Assembly: GCA_004145795.1 (NCBI GenBank)
Contig: SEIO01000013.1
Coordinates: forward strand, 1 to 64,000
Direction of reading: 5' to 3'
Length of the DNA stretch: 64,000 nucleotides
From: Lentibacillus lipolyticus
Lineage (GTDB): Bacteria > Bacillota > Bacilli > Bacillales > Amphibacillaceae
Part shown: positions 54,416 through 62,600 of the stretch, in pieces
Layout: every line of letters begins with the position of its first letter
Position numbering within the stretch: the first letter of the stretch is position 1
Made by a program: the position numbers and the translations under genes
The notes under the pieces: generated by a model
What the model was told of the DNA's origin: nothing
The model's database searches: none
What the model saw: only the letters and a program-made list of their open reading frames with translations

Positions 54416-55516
54416 TTATCCCTCTTCACTTTTGTCCTTTTCAGTATTTTTAATCTTATTATCCCAGTGTTCCATCCATTCTCCTGATTTCTCCTGGAAC
54501 AAACTCCAATCAATTTCCATTGGATTAATCTCTGTTTCCGTAATCCAGTCCGGCAAATCTTCCACGTCATCTCGTGTAGGGATACGATAATACGTTTCCG
54601 CTAATAGTTTCGCTGCTTCTGGTGTATTAACAAACTCATAGAATGCTTCCGCCGCTTTTGGATGCTGAGCACCTTTCACAATCGCAATTCCCTCAGTCAG
54701 TACCGGAGTGCCGCTTTCCGGAATGACATAGTCAAACGGGTAGCCTTTTTCCTCAGCAAGCATTACCGTATCCGGCATATTCCAGACAGACAGGGAGCCA
54801 GCTCCTTTTGCCACCTGGTTATACATAATTTCCGGATTTGCTGCGTATTCTTTTGTATTTTCATCCAGCTTCTGGAGCCATTCGTAACCTTCTTGCGGAT
54901 CTTCTGTATCCTTATACGTCCTGTATATAATGGATGAATAAATTGTTCTCATGGTACCCGAAGCAAGTGGGTAGCGGATAATAATTTCATCTTCCCACTT
55001 CGGATCCAACAGGTCATCCCAATCCTTTGGTGCCTCTTCCTCGGAAATTTCTTTCGTGTTATAAAGGATTACTTCTGGTGTAATCGAAGTTCCGGACCAC
55101 ATCCAATCCTCATCATGATACATGTCATCAAGAGCATCAGCATAGGATGGCTTGTATTCTGCTAACAGCCCATCTTCTTTCGCCTGATCAAAGTTTACTT
55201 GCGGCGCTCCCCACCAGACGTCTGCCTGCGGGTTATTTTTTTCGGAACGGACACGGTCAAGTATCTCCTGAGATCCCATATCCAAGAATTCCATATCAAC
55301 ATCATATTCCTTCTCAAATTGCTTCTCAAAATCGCTTAAAATGTCCTTGCCGTGCGGTGAGTAAACAACAACCTTATCTTCCAAGTCTTCACCAGAACCT
55401 TCCCCTGATCCTTCATTTTTAGCGCTGTTGCTTTCTTCTTCATCCCCGCCTGCCATACAGCCGGCAAGAACGAAACTCAACATAAGAGCAAAACATAATA
55501 CCCAAATTTTTTTCAT
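54416..55516 (-). CDS. ABC transporter substrate-binding lipoprotein
   Basis: 366 residues. Signal peptide with lipobox VLAGC (Cys19), then a low-complexity acidic Glu/Gly/Ser linker to about residue 47. The mature domain starts KVVVYSPHGKDILSDFEKQF and includes ADVWWGAPQVNFDQAKEDGL and YPLASGTMRTIYSSIIYRTY, the pattern of the Fe(III)/AEP/putrescine group of binding proteins. Tyr pairs typical of ferric-binding proteins are not obvious, so an organic or chelated ligand is likely. It lies 24 bases downstream of the ROK gene. Confidence 0.88.
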   Translation of the reverse strand: MKKIWVLCFALMLSFVLAGCMAGGDEEESNSAKNEGSGEGSGEDLEDKVVVYSPHGKDILSDFEKQFEKEYDVDMEFLDMGSQEILDRVRSEKNNPQADVWWGAPQVNFDQAKEDGLLAEYKPSYADALDDMYHDEDWMWSGTSITPEVILYNTKEISEEEAPKDWDDLLDPKWEDEIIIRYPLASGTMRTIYSSIIYRTYKDTEDPQEGYEWLQKLDENTKEYAANPEIMYNQVAKGAGSLSVWNMPDTVMLAEEKGYPFDYVIPESGTPVLTEGIAIVKGAQHPKAAEAFYEFVNTPEAAKLLAETYYRIPTRDDVEDLPDWITETEINPMEIDWSLFQEKSGEWMEHWDNKIKNTEKDKSEEG

Positions 55517-55540
55517 GACAATACCCCTTCCTTTTAAACC

Positions 55541-56701
55541 TTAATTAAACAAATCTTCATACTCATTAAAAAACAGTGCTGCCCCTCCTATAATTCCCGC
55601 TTCCTCTCCAAATGACGACCGTACAACTTCACATTGCTGTGGAGCGTATCGTTTCATGACATCCATCACTTTCTTGTGAATTATGGAAAATGACCCGCTG
55701 ACACCACCTCCTAAAATTACTAATTCCGGATCAAATAACGATACATAATTTGTGATTCCAATAGCCAAATTTTCCAGTGCTTCGTCAACAATTTCAATAG
55801 CATCTTTGTTACCATCCGCGTACAATGCAAACGCTTCCTTGGAAGTGATATTATCCTGCAGGCGTTCGGACAATTGCATGCTAATGGCTGAACCGCCCGC
55901 AACACTTTCCAGAAAACCGTACCCCCTGTGAACAGGATGATACTTTTGTGCGACATTTTTGTCTGTAACGAGATAACCTATTTCCCCTGCACCATAATTT
56001 GATCCACGGTAAAGATGACCATTAATCATCAATCCACTGCCGATACCGGTTCCTATCGCAATATAAACAATGTTATCCTTCTCTTTTCCTGCACCTTTCC
56101 AGTGCTCCCCAAGCACGTTATTATTAACATCATTGTCAACAAACACCGGCAGATGAAATATTTCTGTCAATCGCTCTCGTATTGGGTAATTGTTCCATCG
56201 GAGCGCCGGAGCCTCTATAACAACTCCTTTGTCTATGTTGGTCACCCCCGGTATACCGGTCCCAATGCCAAGGATATCCGAATGTTTGATTCTAAGCTGA
56301 TCTTTCATCGATTCCACATTTCGTTTTATTTCTTCTAATAAATTGAAATCCAGATGCTGTTGTGTCGGAAATTCTCGATGTGCACAGACATTACCGTTAA
56401 GATCCGTAATCCCCAATACTACATTTGTGCCCCCAATATCAATACCGACAATGTAAGAGCGTTCAGCATTAAAGGTAAGACTCATCGGCTTCCTGCCCCC
56501 CTCCTTTGAGGCGGCCATGCTTCCTGTTTCAACTAGCCATTTGTCTCTAATCAGATCACTCACAAGTGCAGAAACGGTCGGTTTACTCAATGATAATTTC
56601 TTAGCTATCGCTGCTCTCGTGACAGCATCTTCTTCAATAACACACTGTAAAATAAGGCGTTTATTGACTGTTTTAATATAAGCCGCATTTCCTTTCTGCA
56701 T
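55541..56701 (-). CDS. ROK-family transcriptional regulator, sugar/zinc motifs altered
   Basis: 386 residues. Winged helix in residues 1-75 (RAAIAKKLSLSKPTVSALVSDLI), then the ROK domain: VGIDIGGTNVVLGITD, LGIGTGIPG, VFVDNDVNNNVLGE and IAIGTGIGSGLMINGHLYRGS. The sugar-contact motif ExGH is EIGY here (240-243), and the zinc-site cysteines expected before GFLES are absent (HPVHRGYGFLES). The effector is therefore probably not a typical hexose. It is the first gene of the operon and presumably represses it through the repeats upstream. It is autoregulated if those repeats are its operators. Confidence 0.88.
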   Translation of the reverse strand: MQKGNAAYIKTVNKRLILQCVIEEDAVTRAAIAKKLSLSKPTVSALVSDLIRDKWLVETGSMAASKEGGRKPMSLTFNAERSYIVGIDIGGTNVVLGITDLNGNVCAHREFPTQQHLDFNLLEEIKRNVESMKDQLRIKHSDILGIGTGIPGVTNIDKGVVIEAPALRWNNYPIRERLTEIFHLPVFVDNDVNNNVLGEHWKGAGKEKDNIVYIAIGTGIGSGLMINGHLYRGSNYGAGEIGYLVTDKNVAQKYHPVHRGYGFLESVAGGSAISMQLSERLQDNITSKEAFALYADGNKDAIEIVDEALENLAIGITNYVSLFDPELVILGGGVSGSFSIIHKKVMDVMKRYAPQQCEVVRSSFGEEAGIIGGAALFFNEYEDLFN

Positions 56702-56740
56702 GAAGTTACTCCTAACTCGTATTATGTATTTTTTATTAGG

Positions 56741-56761
56741 TTAGTTAAGTTTACTTACTAA
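56741..56761. promoter_or_regulatory. Candidate ROK operator 1
   Basis: Imperfect palindrome with outer arms TTAGT/CTAA and inner AGTTTACT, about 40 bases upstream of the ROK start codon. A TTAACT/TAATAC minus-strand promoter overlaps it. The layout resembles XylR-type ROK operators with TTAG...CTAA ends. Confidence 0.5.
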
Positions 56762-56923
56762 TTGTAGATTATAATTGAAAACCCTTACAATGTAAATAGT
56801 ATTCTAAAAATTTATACACTAATTTTATCAATATCATATTTATTCTCGTTCATAGGAATAAATGCCCGCGAAATGTACATAGTATTTTCAAACCATTTAC
56901 ATAGGTTAAAAAGGAGTGCGTGG

Positions 56924-56949
56924 TTAGTTAGTAATCTTTACTTACTTAA
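56924..56949. promoter_or_regulatory. Candidate ROK operator 2
   Basis: TTAGTTAGTAA then TCTT then TACTTACTTAA; shares the TTAGTTA and TTTACTTACT elements with the site at 56741-56761. Confidence 0.45.
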
Positions 56950-57002
56950 TCATTAATACTGGCAGAATCAGAAGACAGCACAATAGGCATTAGTCACCAA
57001 TA

Positions 57003-57042
57003 GAAAAATGCATGGCCACGGGCAGTTCCTATGGCCATGCAT
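57003..57042 (-). terminator. Terminator of the sigma-54 operon
   Basis: Perfect 11-base arms ATGCATGGCCA / TGGCCATGCAT with a 13-base loop; five T follow on the minus strand. It lies just past the MaoC-family stop codon. Confidence 0.88.
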
Positions 57043-57060
57043 TTCTGTTCATTATCAAAT

Positions 57061-57513
57061 TTACTGATCATCAGCTGCTCCCGTTCCCCTATTTACCAAA
57101 AGCTTCATTTGTGTTGCAACAACAACCTCGTTAGTCTGCTTCAACACTTCAAGCTGAACGGTGACAACACCTTGCGAGTCATTTTTAACGTTGACATCAT
57201 CTACCCGCAGTTCCAAATGTATGGTATCCCCTATAAAGGTTGGATTTATGAAACGCACCGAATCCATGCCATAAAATGCGACAACGATACTTGGTTCAAA
57301 GTTTAACAACCCAGTTGCAGCTGATAATACAAGCATTCCATGGGCAATACGTTGGTGATATTGCGTGTTTTTGGCATACTCCTCGTCCGTATGCAGAGGA
57401 AACCAATCACCACTGAATGCCGAAAACATAACCAAATCAGACTCAGTGATTGTTCTCCCTCTTGATGTCCAAGATTCATTAATCTTATATTTTTCAAGAT
57501 ATTTATCAAACAC
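57061..57513 (-). CDS. MaoC-family (hotdog fold) dehydratase
   Basis: 150 residues from a GTG at 57513, with GGGGGA six to seven bases upstream. The MaoC-like hydratase motif FSAFSGDWFPLHTDEEYAKNTQYHQRIAHGMLVLSAATGLL contains the catalytic Asp and His of (R)-enoyl-CoA hydratases. It hydrates or dehydrates an acyl-CoA in the cytoplasm. Last gene of the acyl-CoA ligase, small membrane protein, symporter, MaoC operon, so it probably acts on the CoA ester made by the ligase. Confidence 0.87.
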   Translation of the reverse strand: MFDKYLEKYKINESWTSRGRTITESDLVMFSAFSGDWFPLHTDEEYAKNTQYHQRIAHGMLVLSAATGLLNFEPSIVVAFYGMDSVRFINPTFIGDTIHLELRVDDVNVKNDSQGVVTVQLEVLKQTNEVVVATQMKLLVNRGTGAADDQ

Positions 57514-57574
57514 CCTAAATCCCCCTTCCAAATTTCTGCCCTATTCCGGTTCCTTTCATGTAAGTGCCTACATG

Positions 57575-59044
57575 CTAAGCCGTCCTTTTATCAGTACCTT
57601 CCTCAAATACCAAACTGTTTTCTGGTTTCGTTACAAGTGAGATGATGACAAATGAAACCGCTGATATCATGAAGGCGACTGCCCCTGTATCAAGAGCCGG
57701 CGTGTAAATATCCTTAACACTTAAAATGTATAAACCTACACTGCATATAAAACCTAGAAAGGATGAACAAATAGCAGCTATACGAGTTGCCCTCTTCCAA
57801 ATAATCCCAATACTTAATACCGGTACCAGTGACGCTGCAAAAATTCCCCACGATGCATTACCTAACCATCCAACAAGATCCGGCGGGTTCAACGAGATTA
57901 AAAACGTCAGCACAATAACCCCAAAAGTGACCCATCTGGATAAACGGAGTTCCTTCTTCTGTGGCAGTTCCTCCCCCTTTTTGATAATTTGCTGATAAAT
58001 ATCCCTAACAACGGACTGACTAGCTATTAGAAGGAATGCCTCACTTGTTGACATAATGGCAGCCATGACAGCTGCAAAGATTAAACCTGCTACAACTGAA
58101 GGGAAATAGGCCTCAATGAACATTGGTGCCACCATGTCAGCTGACTGCGGGACAGCCATTTCCCCTTGTTCGACCAAAACTCTGGCATAAAGCCCTGAGA
58201 AAGAGAGCAAACCAGTAATAGCGTAGGTGGATGCTGCGATAATGCAAGCCCATTTTAATAACGAAACTTTTCGGATCATATAAAATTTAGAAACAACGTG
58301 TGGCTGCCCCTGATGGCCGATAACATAAATGAAGAAATACGAGATAAACGCAAATATCCCAATAGGTCCGGTTGTGTGGTATGCTTGGACGAAATCAGGA
58401 TTAATCGCGGAAAGATCTGAATTTAGCTGGGACATACCTCCAACCAAATTCATCCCACCAATAAAGACAATCAATGAACCGATTATCATGACTAGCATTT
58501 GCAGGAAGTCGGTCCAAATCGCACTTATCATACCACCTGCCACAACATAAAAAGTCAAGATGACAACGCCAATAATCAGGGCCAGCTGGTAATCCACACC
58601 TAAAACCGTTTGAAGCATATTTCCCAATGCTTTGTATTGTGCCATCTGATAGCCAATTGCTCCGCCAAGGATGGCGATAGCGGCAATCCCTCTTACGGCT
58701 TTGCTGTTGTACCGCAATTCCAATAAATCCGGAATCGTCAGGGCTCCAAATTTTTGGGTGATTTTCCTCATGGGCTTTGCCAGTATTAAAAAACTAACAA
58801 ATATACCAGCGGTCGCAAAAATGATAATCATCATGCTGGGGTAACCATTTTCATAAACCAGCCCTGGAATGCCAATAAATCCAAACCCTGACATCGTTGT
58901 AGACGATACCGCAAATGCAATCAGCCATGGACCAAACCGGCGCCCCCCTAAATAAAAAGTGTTCATATCCTTCTGCCGTTTCATGGACCATAGTCCGATA
59001 ACCAAAATAACAAGCAAATAGATAATCCCTATCGTCAGTGTCAT
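57575..59044 (-). CDS. Sodium:solute symporter (SSS family)
   Basis: 489 residues, about 13 membrane segments. Family motifs: NTFYLGGRRFGPWLIAFAVSSTTMSGFGFIGIPGLVYENGYPSM, SKAVRGIAAIAILGGAIGYQMAQY, FVAGGMISAIWTDFLQMLVM-type region (YVVAGGMISAIWTDFLQ) and AAVMAAIMSTSEAFLLIASQSVVRDIY with Na2-site Ser/Thr. It imports a monocarboxylate or amino acid with sodium. The start codon overlaps the stop of the 40-residue protein upstream (ATGA). The operon's CoA ligase would activate the imported acid. Confidence 0.9.
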   Translation of the reverse strand: MTLTIGIIYLLVILVIGLWSMKRQKDMNTFYLGGRRFGPWLIAFAVSSTTMSGFGFIGIPGLVYENGYPSMMIIIFATAGIFVSFLILAKPMRKITQKFGALTIPDLLELRYNSKAVRGIAAIAILGGAIGYQMAQYKALGNMLQTVLGVDYQLALIIGVVILTFYVVAGGMISAIWTDFLQMLVMIIGSLIVFIGGMNLVGGMSQLNSDLSAINPDFVQAYHTTGPIGIFAFISYFFIYVIGHQGQPHVVSKFYMIRKVSLLKWACIIAASTYAITGLLSFSGLYARVLVEQGEMAVPQSADMVAPMFIEAYFPSVVAGLIFAAVMAAIMSTSEAFLLIASQSVVRDIYQQIIKKGEELPQKKELRLSRWVTFGVIVLTFLISLNPPDLVGWLGNASWGIFAASLVPVLSIGIIWKRATRIAAICSSFLGFICSVGLYILSVKDIYTPALDTGAVAFMISAVSFVIISLVTKPENSLVFEEGTDKRTA

Positions 59045-59163
59045 TGTTTATCATCCTCCCCAACATCCTGAAACGCAAATATCCCCCATAATGCAGCTGC
59101 CAAAATTGCCATAGGCCAAAACACAAACAACATAAAGGTCATGAGAGATGACAGTCCAAACAT
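59041..59163 (-). CDS. Small single-span membrane protein, companion of the symporter
   Basis: 40 residues: MFGLSSLMTFMLFVFWPMAI..., one hydrophobic helix and an acidic tail ending EDDKQ. AAAGGAGGG six bases upstream of ATG 59163 marks a real start. Its stop overlaps the start of the SSS gene (ATGA), indicating coupled translation and a functional pairing, like small subunits found with some SSS transporters. Too short for standard gene callers to annotate well. Confidence 0.75.
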   Translation of the reverse strand: MFGLSSLMTFMLFVFWPMAILAAALWGIFAFQDVGEDDKQ

Positions 59164-59230
59164 GTATTTCCCTCCTTTTATAATATTCTGAAAAATAATG
59201 GTAAAAAAATAAGTGAAAATAACTTTTTCA

Positions 59231-60802
59231 CTATGAATAATGATGAACAGAGGTGTTGTTTGCTTCACCAAACTGTTTTCGCAACATAAATTTTTGAATC
59301 TTTCCAGATGGTGTTCGTGGCAGTTCATCCACAAATATTACTTTTTTCGGCTTTTTGTAACTGGCAAGATACTTCTTACAATGATTAATGATTGCTTCCT
59401 CTGTTGTTTGGATGTTCTCTTTTGGAACGATTACGGCACACACCGCTTCCAAAAACTTTGGGTCTGGAATGCCGATGATTGATGCCTCCTTGACAGCGTG
59501 ATGCCTATAAAGGATATCTTCTATCTCCGCAGCATAAATATTTTCGCCGCCGCTTCGGATCATATCTTTCTTTCTCCCGGCAATAGATAAATAACCAGCT
59601 TCATCAAACATTCCTAAATCCCCTGTTTTACACCAGCCGCCGACAAACGTTTCTTTTGTGGCATCAAGCCGTCTCCAATAACCAGCTGAAACACCCGGGC
59701 TTTTAACAGCAACCTCACCTACTTCCCCTACCGAAACAGGATTACCTTGATCATCGATAATTTTCACTTCTGTTAAAGGCATTGGTTTGCCGACGGTATG
59801 CCCTTTGGAAAAAGCATCGTCAGGATCAAGTGAAGCAGCAATTGGCTGCCCCTCCGTAAGACCGTAAACCTGAACTACGCCCAGATGAGGGTATGTTTCA
59901 TTTAATTGTTCAAGCGCCCACGGCATTAACGAATCGCCGCCTGTATAAATTGTTTTTAACTTTCTTAGTTGATATTGATGAAGACTCGATAAATGAAGCA
60001 TGTCATAAATCATAAACGGAAACATAAAACAGTCCGTTACCTGCTCCGTCTCGATGACAGATAAAACCCTTGAAATATCAAAACCTTTGCTCTGGGTGAT
60101 GACGACCGTTCCACCCATCATTAAAATAGGAAGGGCAATATCCTCAAAAGCGCCAACATGGTACAGCGGTCCCGTCGTCATGCCAATTTCACTACCGTTA
60201 AACTTCCATTTCATTGATTGAATGGATGAAAACCACAGGGTCGTGTCATGCGTCCATATCGCCCCTTTTGGTCGTCCAGTTGTCCCGGACGTATACATCA
60301 GCATCACCGGATCAGTCAGTTTTATATTCTGCTCATGAATATCCCGAATGGGACCGCTGTCCAACACTTGCCATTCCTCCGACCACGCTGGAGTACTTTG
60401 ATGGTTATAAGGAAGACAGATATAGTCCTGAACAGGAAGTTGCCCACGAATGGGTTCTATTTTCTCCTCAAAATCGGAATGAAAACACAAGACTTTTGTT
60501 TCAGAATCATTTAATGCGTATTCCAATTCGTGGCTGGACAGCCGAAAATTCAGCCTGACCGCGATAGCACCAATTTTGGCAGCAGCAAAATAAAGACCAA
60601 TGTACTCCCTGCAGTTGTACAATAAAATACCGACCCTATCGCCTTTCCTTACCCCCATTTCATAAAGTTTATTAGCATACGCGTTCGATTTTTCGTGCAG
60701 TTCCTGATATGTCCATGATTGCCCGGTCTCTACTTTAACAGCTGTTTTTTCAGCATCCACTGAGTTTTTTACCATGTTTCTTGTGATGAATCCGACATCC
60801 AT
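59231..60802 (-). CDS. AMP-forming acyl-CoA synthetase (class I adenylate-forming)
   Basis: 523 residues from ATG 60802, with CAGGAGGGG upstream. Motifs: VMLMYTSGTTGRPKGAIWTH (P-loop), VVQVYGLTEGQPIA (A5), GWCKTGDLGMFDEAGYLSIAGRKKDMIRSGGENIYAAEIED (A7-A8) and the catalytic Lys in PRTPSGKIQKFML. It activates a carboxylic acid to its CoA thioester. First gene of the operon under a sigma-54 promoter, followed by a symporter and a MaoC hydratase. Whether the acid is aliphatic, branched or aromatic cannot be read. Confidence 0.92.
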   Translation of the reverse strand: MDVGFITRNMVKNSVDAEKTAVKVETGQSWTYQELHEKSNAYANKLYEMGVRKGDRVGILLYNCREYIGLYFAAAKIGAIAVRLNFRLSSHELEYALNDSETKVLCFHSDFEEKIEPIRGQLPVQDYICLPYNHQSTPAWSEEWQVLDSGPIRDIHEQNIKLTDPVMLMYTSGTTGRPKGAIWTHDTTLWFSSIQSMKWKFNGSEIGMTTGPLYHVGAFEDIALPILMMGGTVVITQSKGFDISRVLSVIETEQVTDCFMFPFMIYDMLHLSSLHQYQLRKLKTIYTGGDSLMPWALEQLNETYPHLGVVQVYGLTEGQPIAASLDPDDAFSKGHTVGKPMPLTEVKIIDDQGNPVSVGEVGEVAVKSPGVSAGYWRRLDATKETFVGGWCKTGDLGMFDEAGYLSIAGRKKDMIRSGGENIYAAEIEDILYRHHAVKEASIIGIPDPKFLEAVCAVIVPKENIQTTEEAIINHCKKYLASYKKPKKVIFVDELPRTPSGKIQKFMLRKQFGEANNTSVHHYS

Positions 60803-60822
60803 TGAAACCCCTCCTGTCATTT

Positions 60823-60836
60823 TGTAAGCGGATACA
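60823..60836 (-). promoter_or_regulatory. Candidate cre box between sigma-54 promoter and ligase gene
   Basis: Minus strand TGTATCCGCTTACA differs from the CcpA consensus TGWAANCGNTNWCA only at position 5. It is just downstream of the predicted start site, a road-block position. Confidence 0.45.
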
Positions 60837-60857
60837 AAATTCCTTTGCAAAATATAT

Positions 60858-60873
60858 TGCAAAATTCATGCCA
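60858..60873 (-). promoter_or_regulatory. Sigma-54 (SigL) promoter
   Basis: Minus strand TGGCATGAATTTTGCA, preceded by T, matches TGGCAC-N5-TTGCW with one change (C to T). The invariant GG and GC are present at -24/-12 spacing. It is about 55 bases upstream of the acyl-CoA ligase start, and the sigma-54 activator gene lies directly upstream. Confidence 0.8.
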
Positions 60874-60968
60874 ATTAATGAAGGTGTTGTTCATAGGGTT
60901 TCAAAGCGATGATTGGATAGATAATTCTGATATTACAGAAAAGTTACGTCAGCCATTTATCCAACTAT

Positions 60969-60982
60969 CCCTAGTCCTAGGG
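60969..60982. promoter_or_regulatory. Candidate enhancer (UAS) palindrome
   Basis: CCCTAGtcCTAGGG, about 100 bases upstream of the sigma-54 promoter, where activator hexamers usually bind. A second palindrome-like element, ATGGATTCCGGAAATCCAT, is at 61022-61040, and TTGGATA/TATCCAA arms flank 60920-60960. Confidence 0.4.
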
Positions 60983-61042
60983 AAGGATGCCACATCAATG
61001 GGCTTTCTCCAATAATCCGTAATGGATTCCGGAAATCCATAA

Positions 61043-62407
61043 CTATGGCCTTTGCTTGATACCATATTTTTTAACCTTTTCATACAGTGTGGAGGTTCCA
61101 ACACCTAATGCATGTGCTGCTTTTCTTTTATCAAAATTAAATTTCTTAAGATACATTTCAATGATGCTTTTCTCTGTATTTTCCATCATTTGTTTTAGGC
61201 TATTTTCCCTCGTTTTTGGTTGTTTTATGTGGTCCGGCAAGTTAGTTGGGGTAATAACATCCCCACTCGTTAAATGGACTGCTGCTTCGATTACGTTTTC
61301 TAATTCCCGGACATTGCCCGGCCAATTATATTGGTTTAGGAATGAGATAGCGTCTGGATCTATGGACAAAACTCGCTTATTTATTCGTGTTGTCACTTCT
61401 TTCAGCAGATGCTTAACCAGTACGGAAATATCTTCTGGTCTGTCACGTAACGGGGGGATATATAACTCAAATGCATTAATCCGGTAATATAAGTCCTTTC
61501 TAAAATTCCCTTCCTCCATTAATACATCTAAAGGTCGGCTTGTCGCGGCAATAATCCGTACATCTATCTTTTTAGGTCGTTCTGCTCCAATTGGTTCTAT
61601 TTCTTTTTCCTGAAGTACTCGTAAAAGTTTTACTTGTAAATATTGCGGCATGTCCCCAATCTCATCAAGAAAAATAGACCCTCCGTCTGCAATTTTAAAT
61701 TTCCCTGGTTTACCACCCCGTTTTGCCCCCGTAAAGGATCCTTCTTCATATCCAAACAACTCCGATTCCATTAACTGTTCAGGTATAGCACCGCAATTCA
61801 CCTTTACAAATGGTCGGTCAAATCGGTCACTATTTTGGTGGATACTGTGCGCAATTATTTCCTTACCTGTTCCACTTTCCCCTCTTATCAAAATGGAAAT
61901 GTCTCCTGCAGCCAATCTTTTGACTTGTTCCTTCAATTCCTGTATTTCACTGGATATCCCAATTAAATCCGTTAAAGAATACTGAGCACCATTCACTTGA
62001 CTGCTTTCGGCTTGGTACAAATTATACTTCCTCAGCAGATCCTGGATATGATTATTCATGTTTTTCCATTCGTGCAAATCCCGGTAAATAATCGTTCCGA
62101 TGGCCCCAATAATGACATCGTTATCCATAATTGGAATCCGGTTGGCTATGACGAAAGTTCCTCTGAGAAACTGCAAATCAGCTATTTCTCTATTTCCAGT
62201 TTGCGCCACCAAGTGCATTCTCGTATTTTCGATGACATTTGTTACGTGTTGACCAATCACGTCATTTTGATCAGCTTCTAGAAATTCACAGTAGTTTTCA
62301 CTCATAAACCTGATTACTCCATTATTATCCACAATGACTGTCCCATAATAAGAACTTTCAAAAATGATTTCCAATATTTTATCATTAAAGGAAGTATCCA
62401 GCTCCAT
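61043..62407 (-). CDS. Sigma-54-dependent transcriptional activator with PAS sensor
   Basis: 454 residues from ATG 62407 (AAGGAG upstream). Residues about 10-115 are a PAS domain (ILEIIFESSYYGTVIVDNNGVIRFMSENYCEFLE). The AAA+ domain follows: GESGTGKEIIAHSIH (Walker A), ELFGYEEGSFTGAKRGG (GAFTGA loop with Ser), IFLDEIGDMP (Walker B), DLYYRINAFELYIPPLRDR (Arg fingers). The Fis-type helix-turn-helix at the C-terminus is FDKRKAAHALGVGTSTLYEKVKKYGI. It drives RNA polymerase with SigL at the adjacent operon. The PAS domain probably senses the acid substrate or a related signal. Confidence 0.93.
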   Translation of the reverse strand: MELDTSFNDKILEIIFESSYYGTVIVDNNGVIRFMSENYCEFLEADQNDVIGQHVTNVIENTRMHLVAQTGNREIADLQFLRGTFVIANRIPIMDNDVIIGAIGTIIYRDLHEWKNMNNHIQDLLRKYNLYQAESSQVNGAQYSLTDLIGISSEIQELKEQVKRLAAGDISILIRGESGTGKEIIAHSIHQNSDRFDRPFVKVNCGAIPEQLMESELFGYEEGSFTGAKRGGKPGKFKIADGGSIFLDEIGDMPQYLQVKLLRVLQEKEIEPIGAERPKKIDVRIIAATSRPLDVLMEEGNFRKDLYYRINAFELYIPPLRDRPEDISVLVKHLLKEVTTRINKRVLSIDPDAISFLNQYNWPGNVRELENVIEAAVHLTSGDVITPTNLPDHIKQPKTRENSLKQMMENTEKSIIEMYLKKFNFDKRKAAHALGVGTSTLYEKVKKYGIKQRP

Positions 62408-62537
62408 ATTAATTTTCTCCTTCATAGAAATTATCCACAAATTTTATACTTTTCAGTGTATTATTATTTTAAACAAAGTCGATGAAATATACAAGAAACC
62501 AGAAAGCTCTTCGATAAGACTAGAAGCATTTTAAAAT

Positions 62538-62584
62538 TAAATGGCAACTGTCCCCGAACAAATGGACAGTTGCCATTTTTCTTT
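62538..62584. terminator. Bidirectional terminator
   Basis: Perfect arms AATGGCAACTGTCC / GGACAGTTGCCATT with a ten-base loop and T-runs; between the activator start and the SSS stop. Confidence 0.85.
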
Positions 62585-62600
62585 CTGCGTTATCCACTGC

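Larger units (their letters stand above)
56702..57002. other. AT-rich control region upstream of the ROK operon
   Basis: About 300 bases with no gene. It contains two related palindromic sites described separately (56741-56761, 56924-56949) and several TATAAT-like sequences; a minus-strand promoter for the operon must lie here. Confidence 0.5.
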
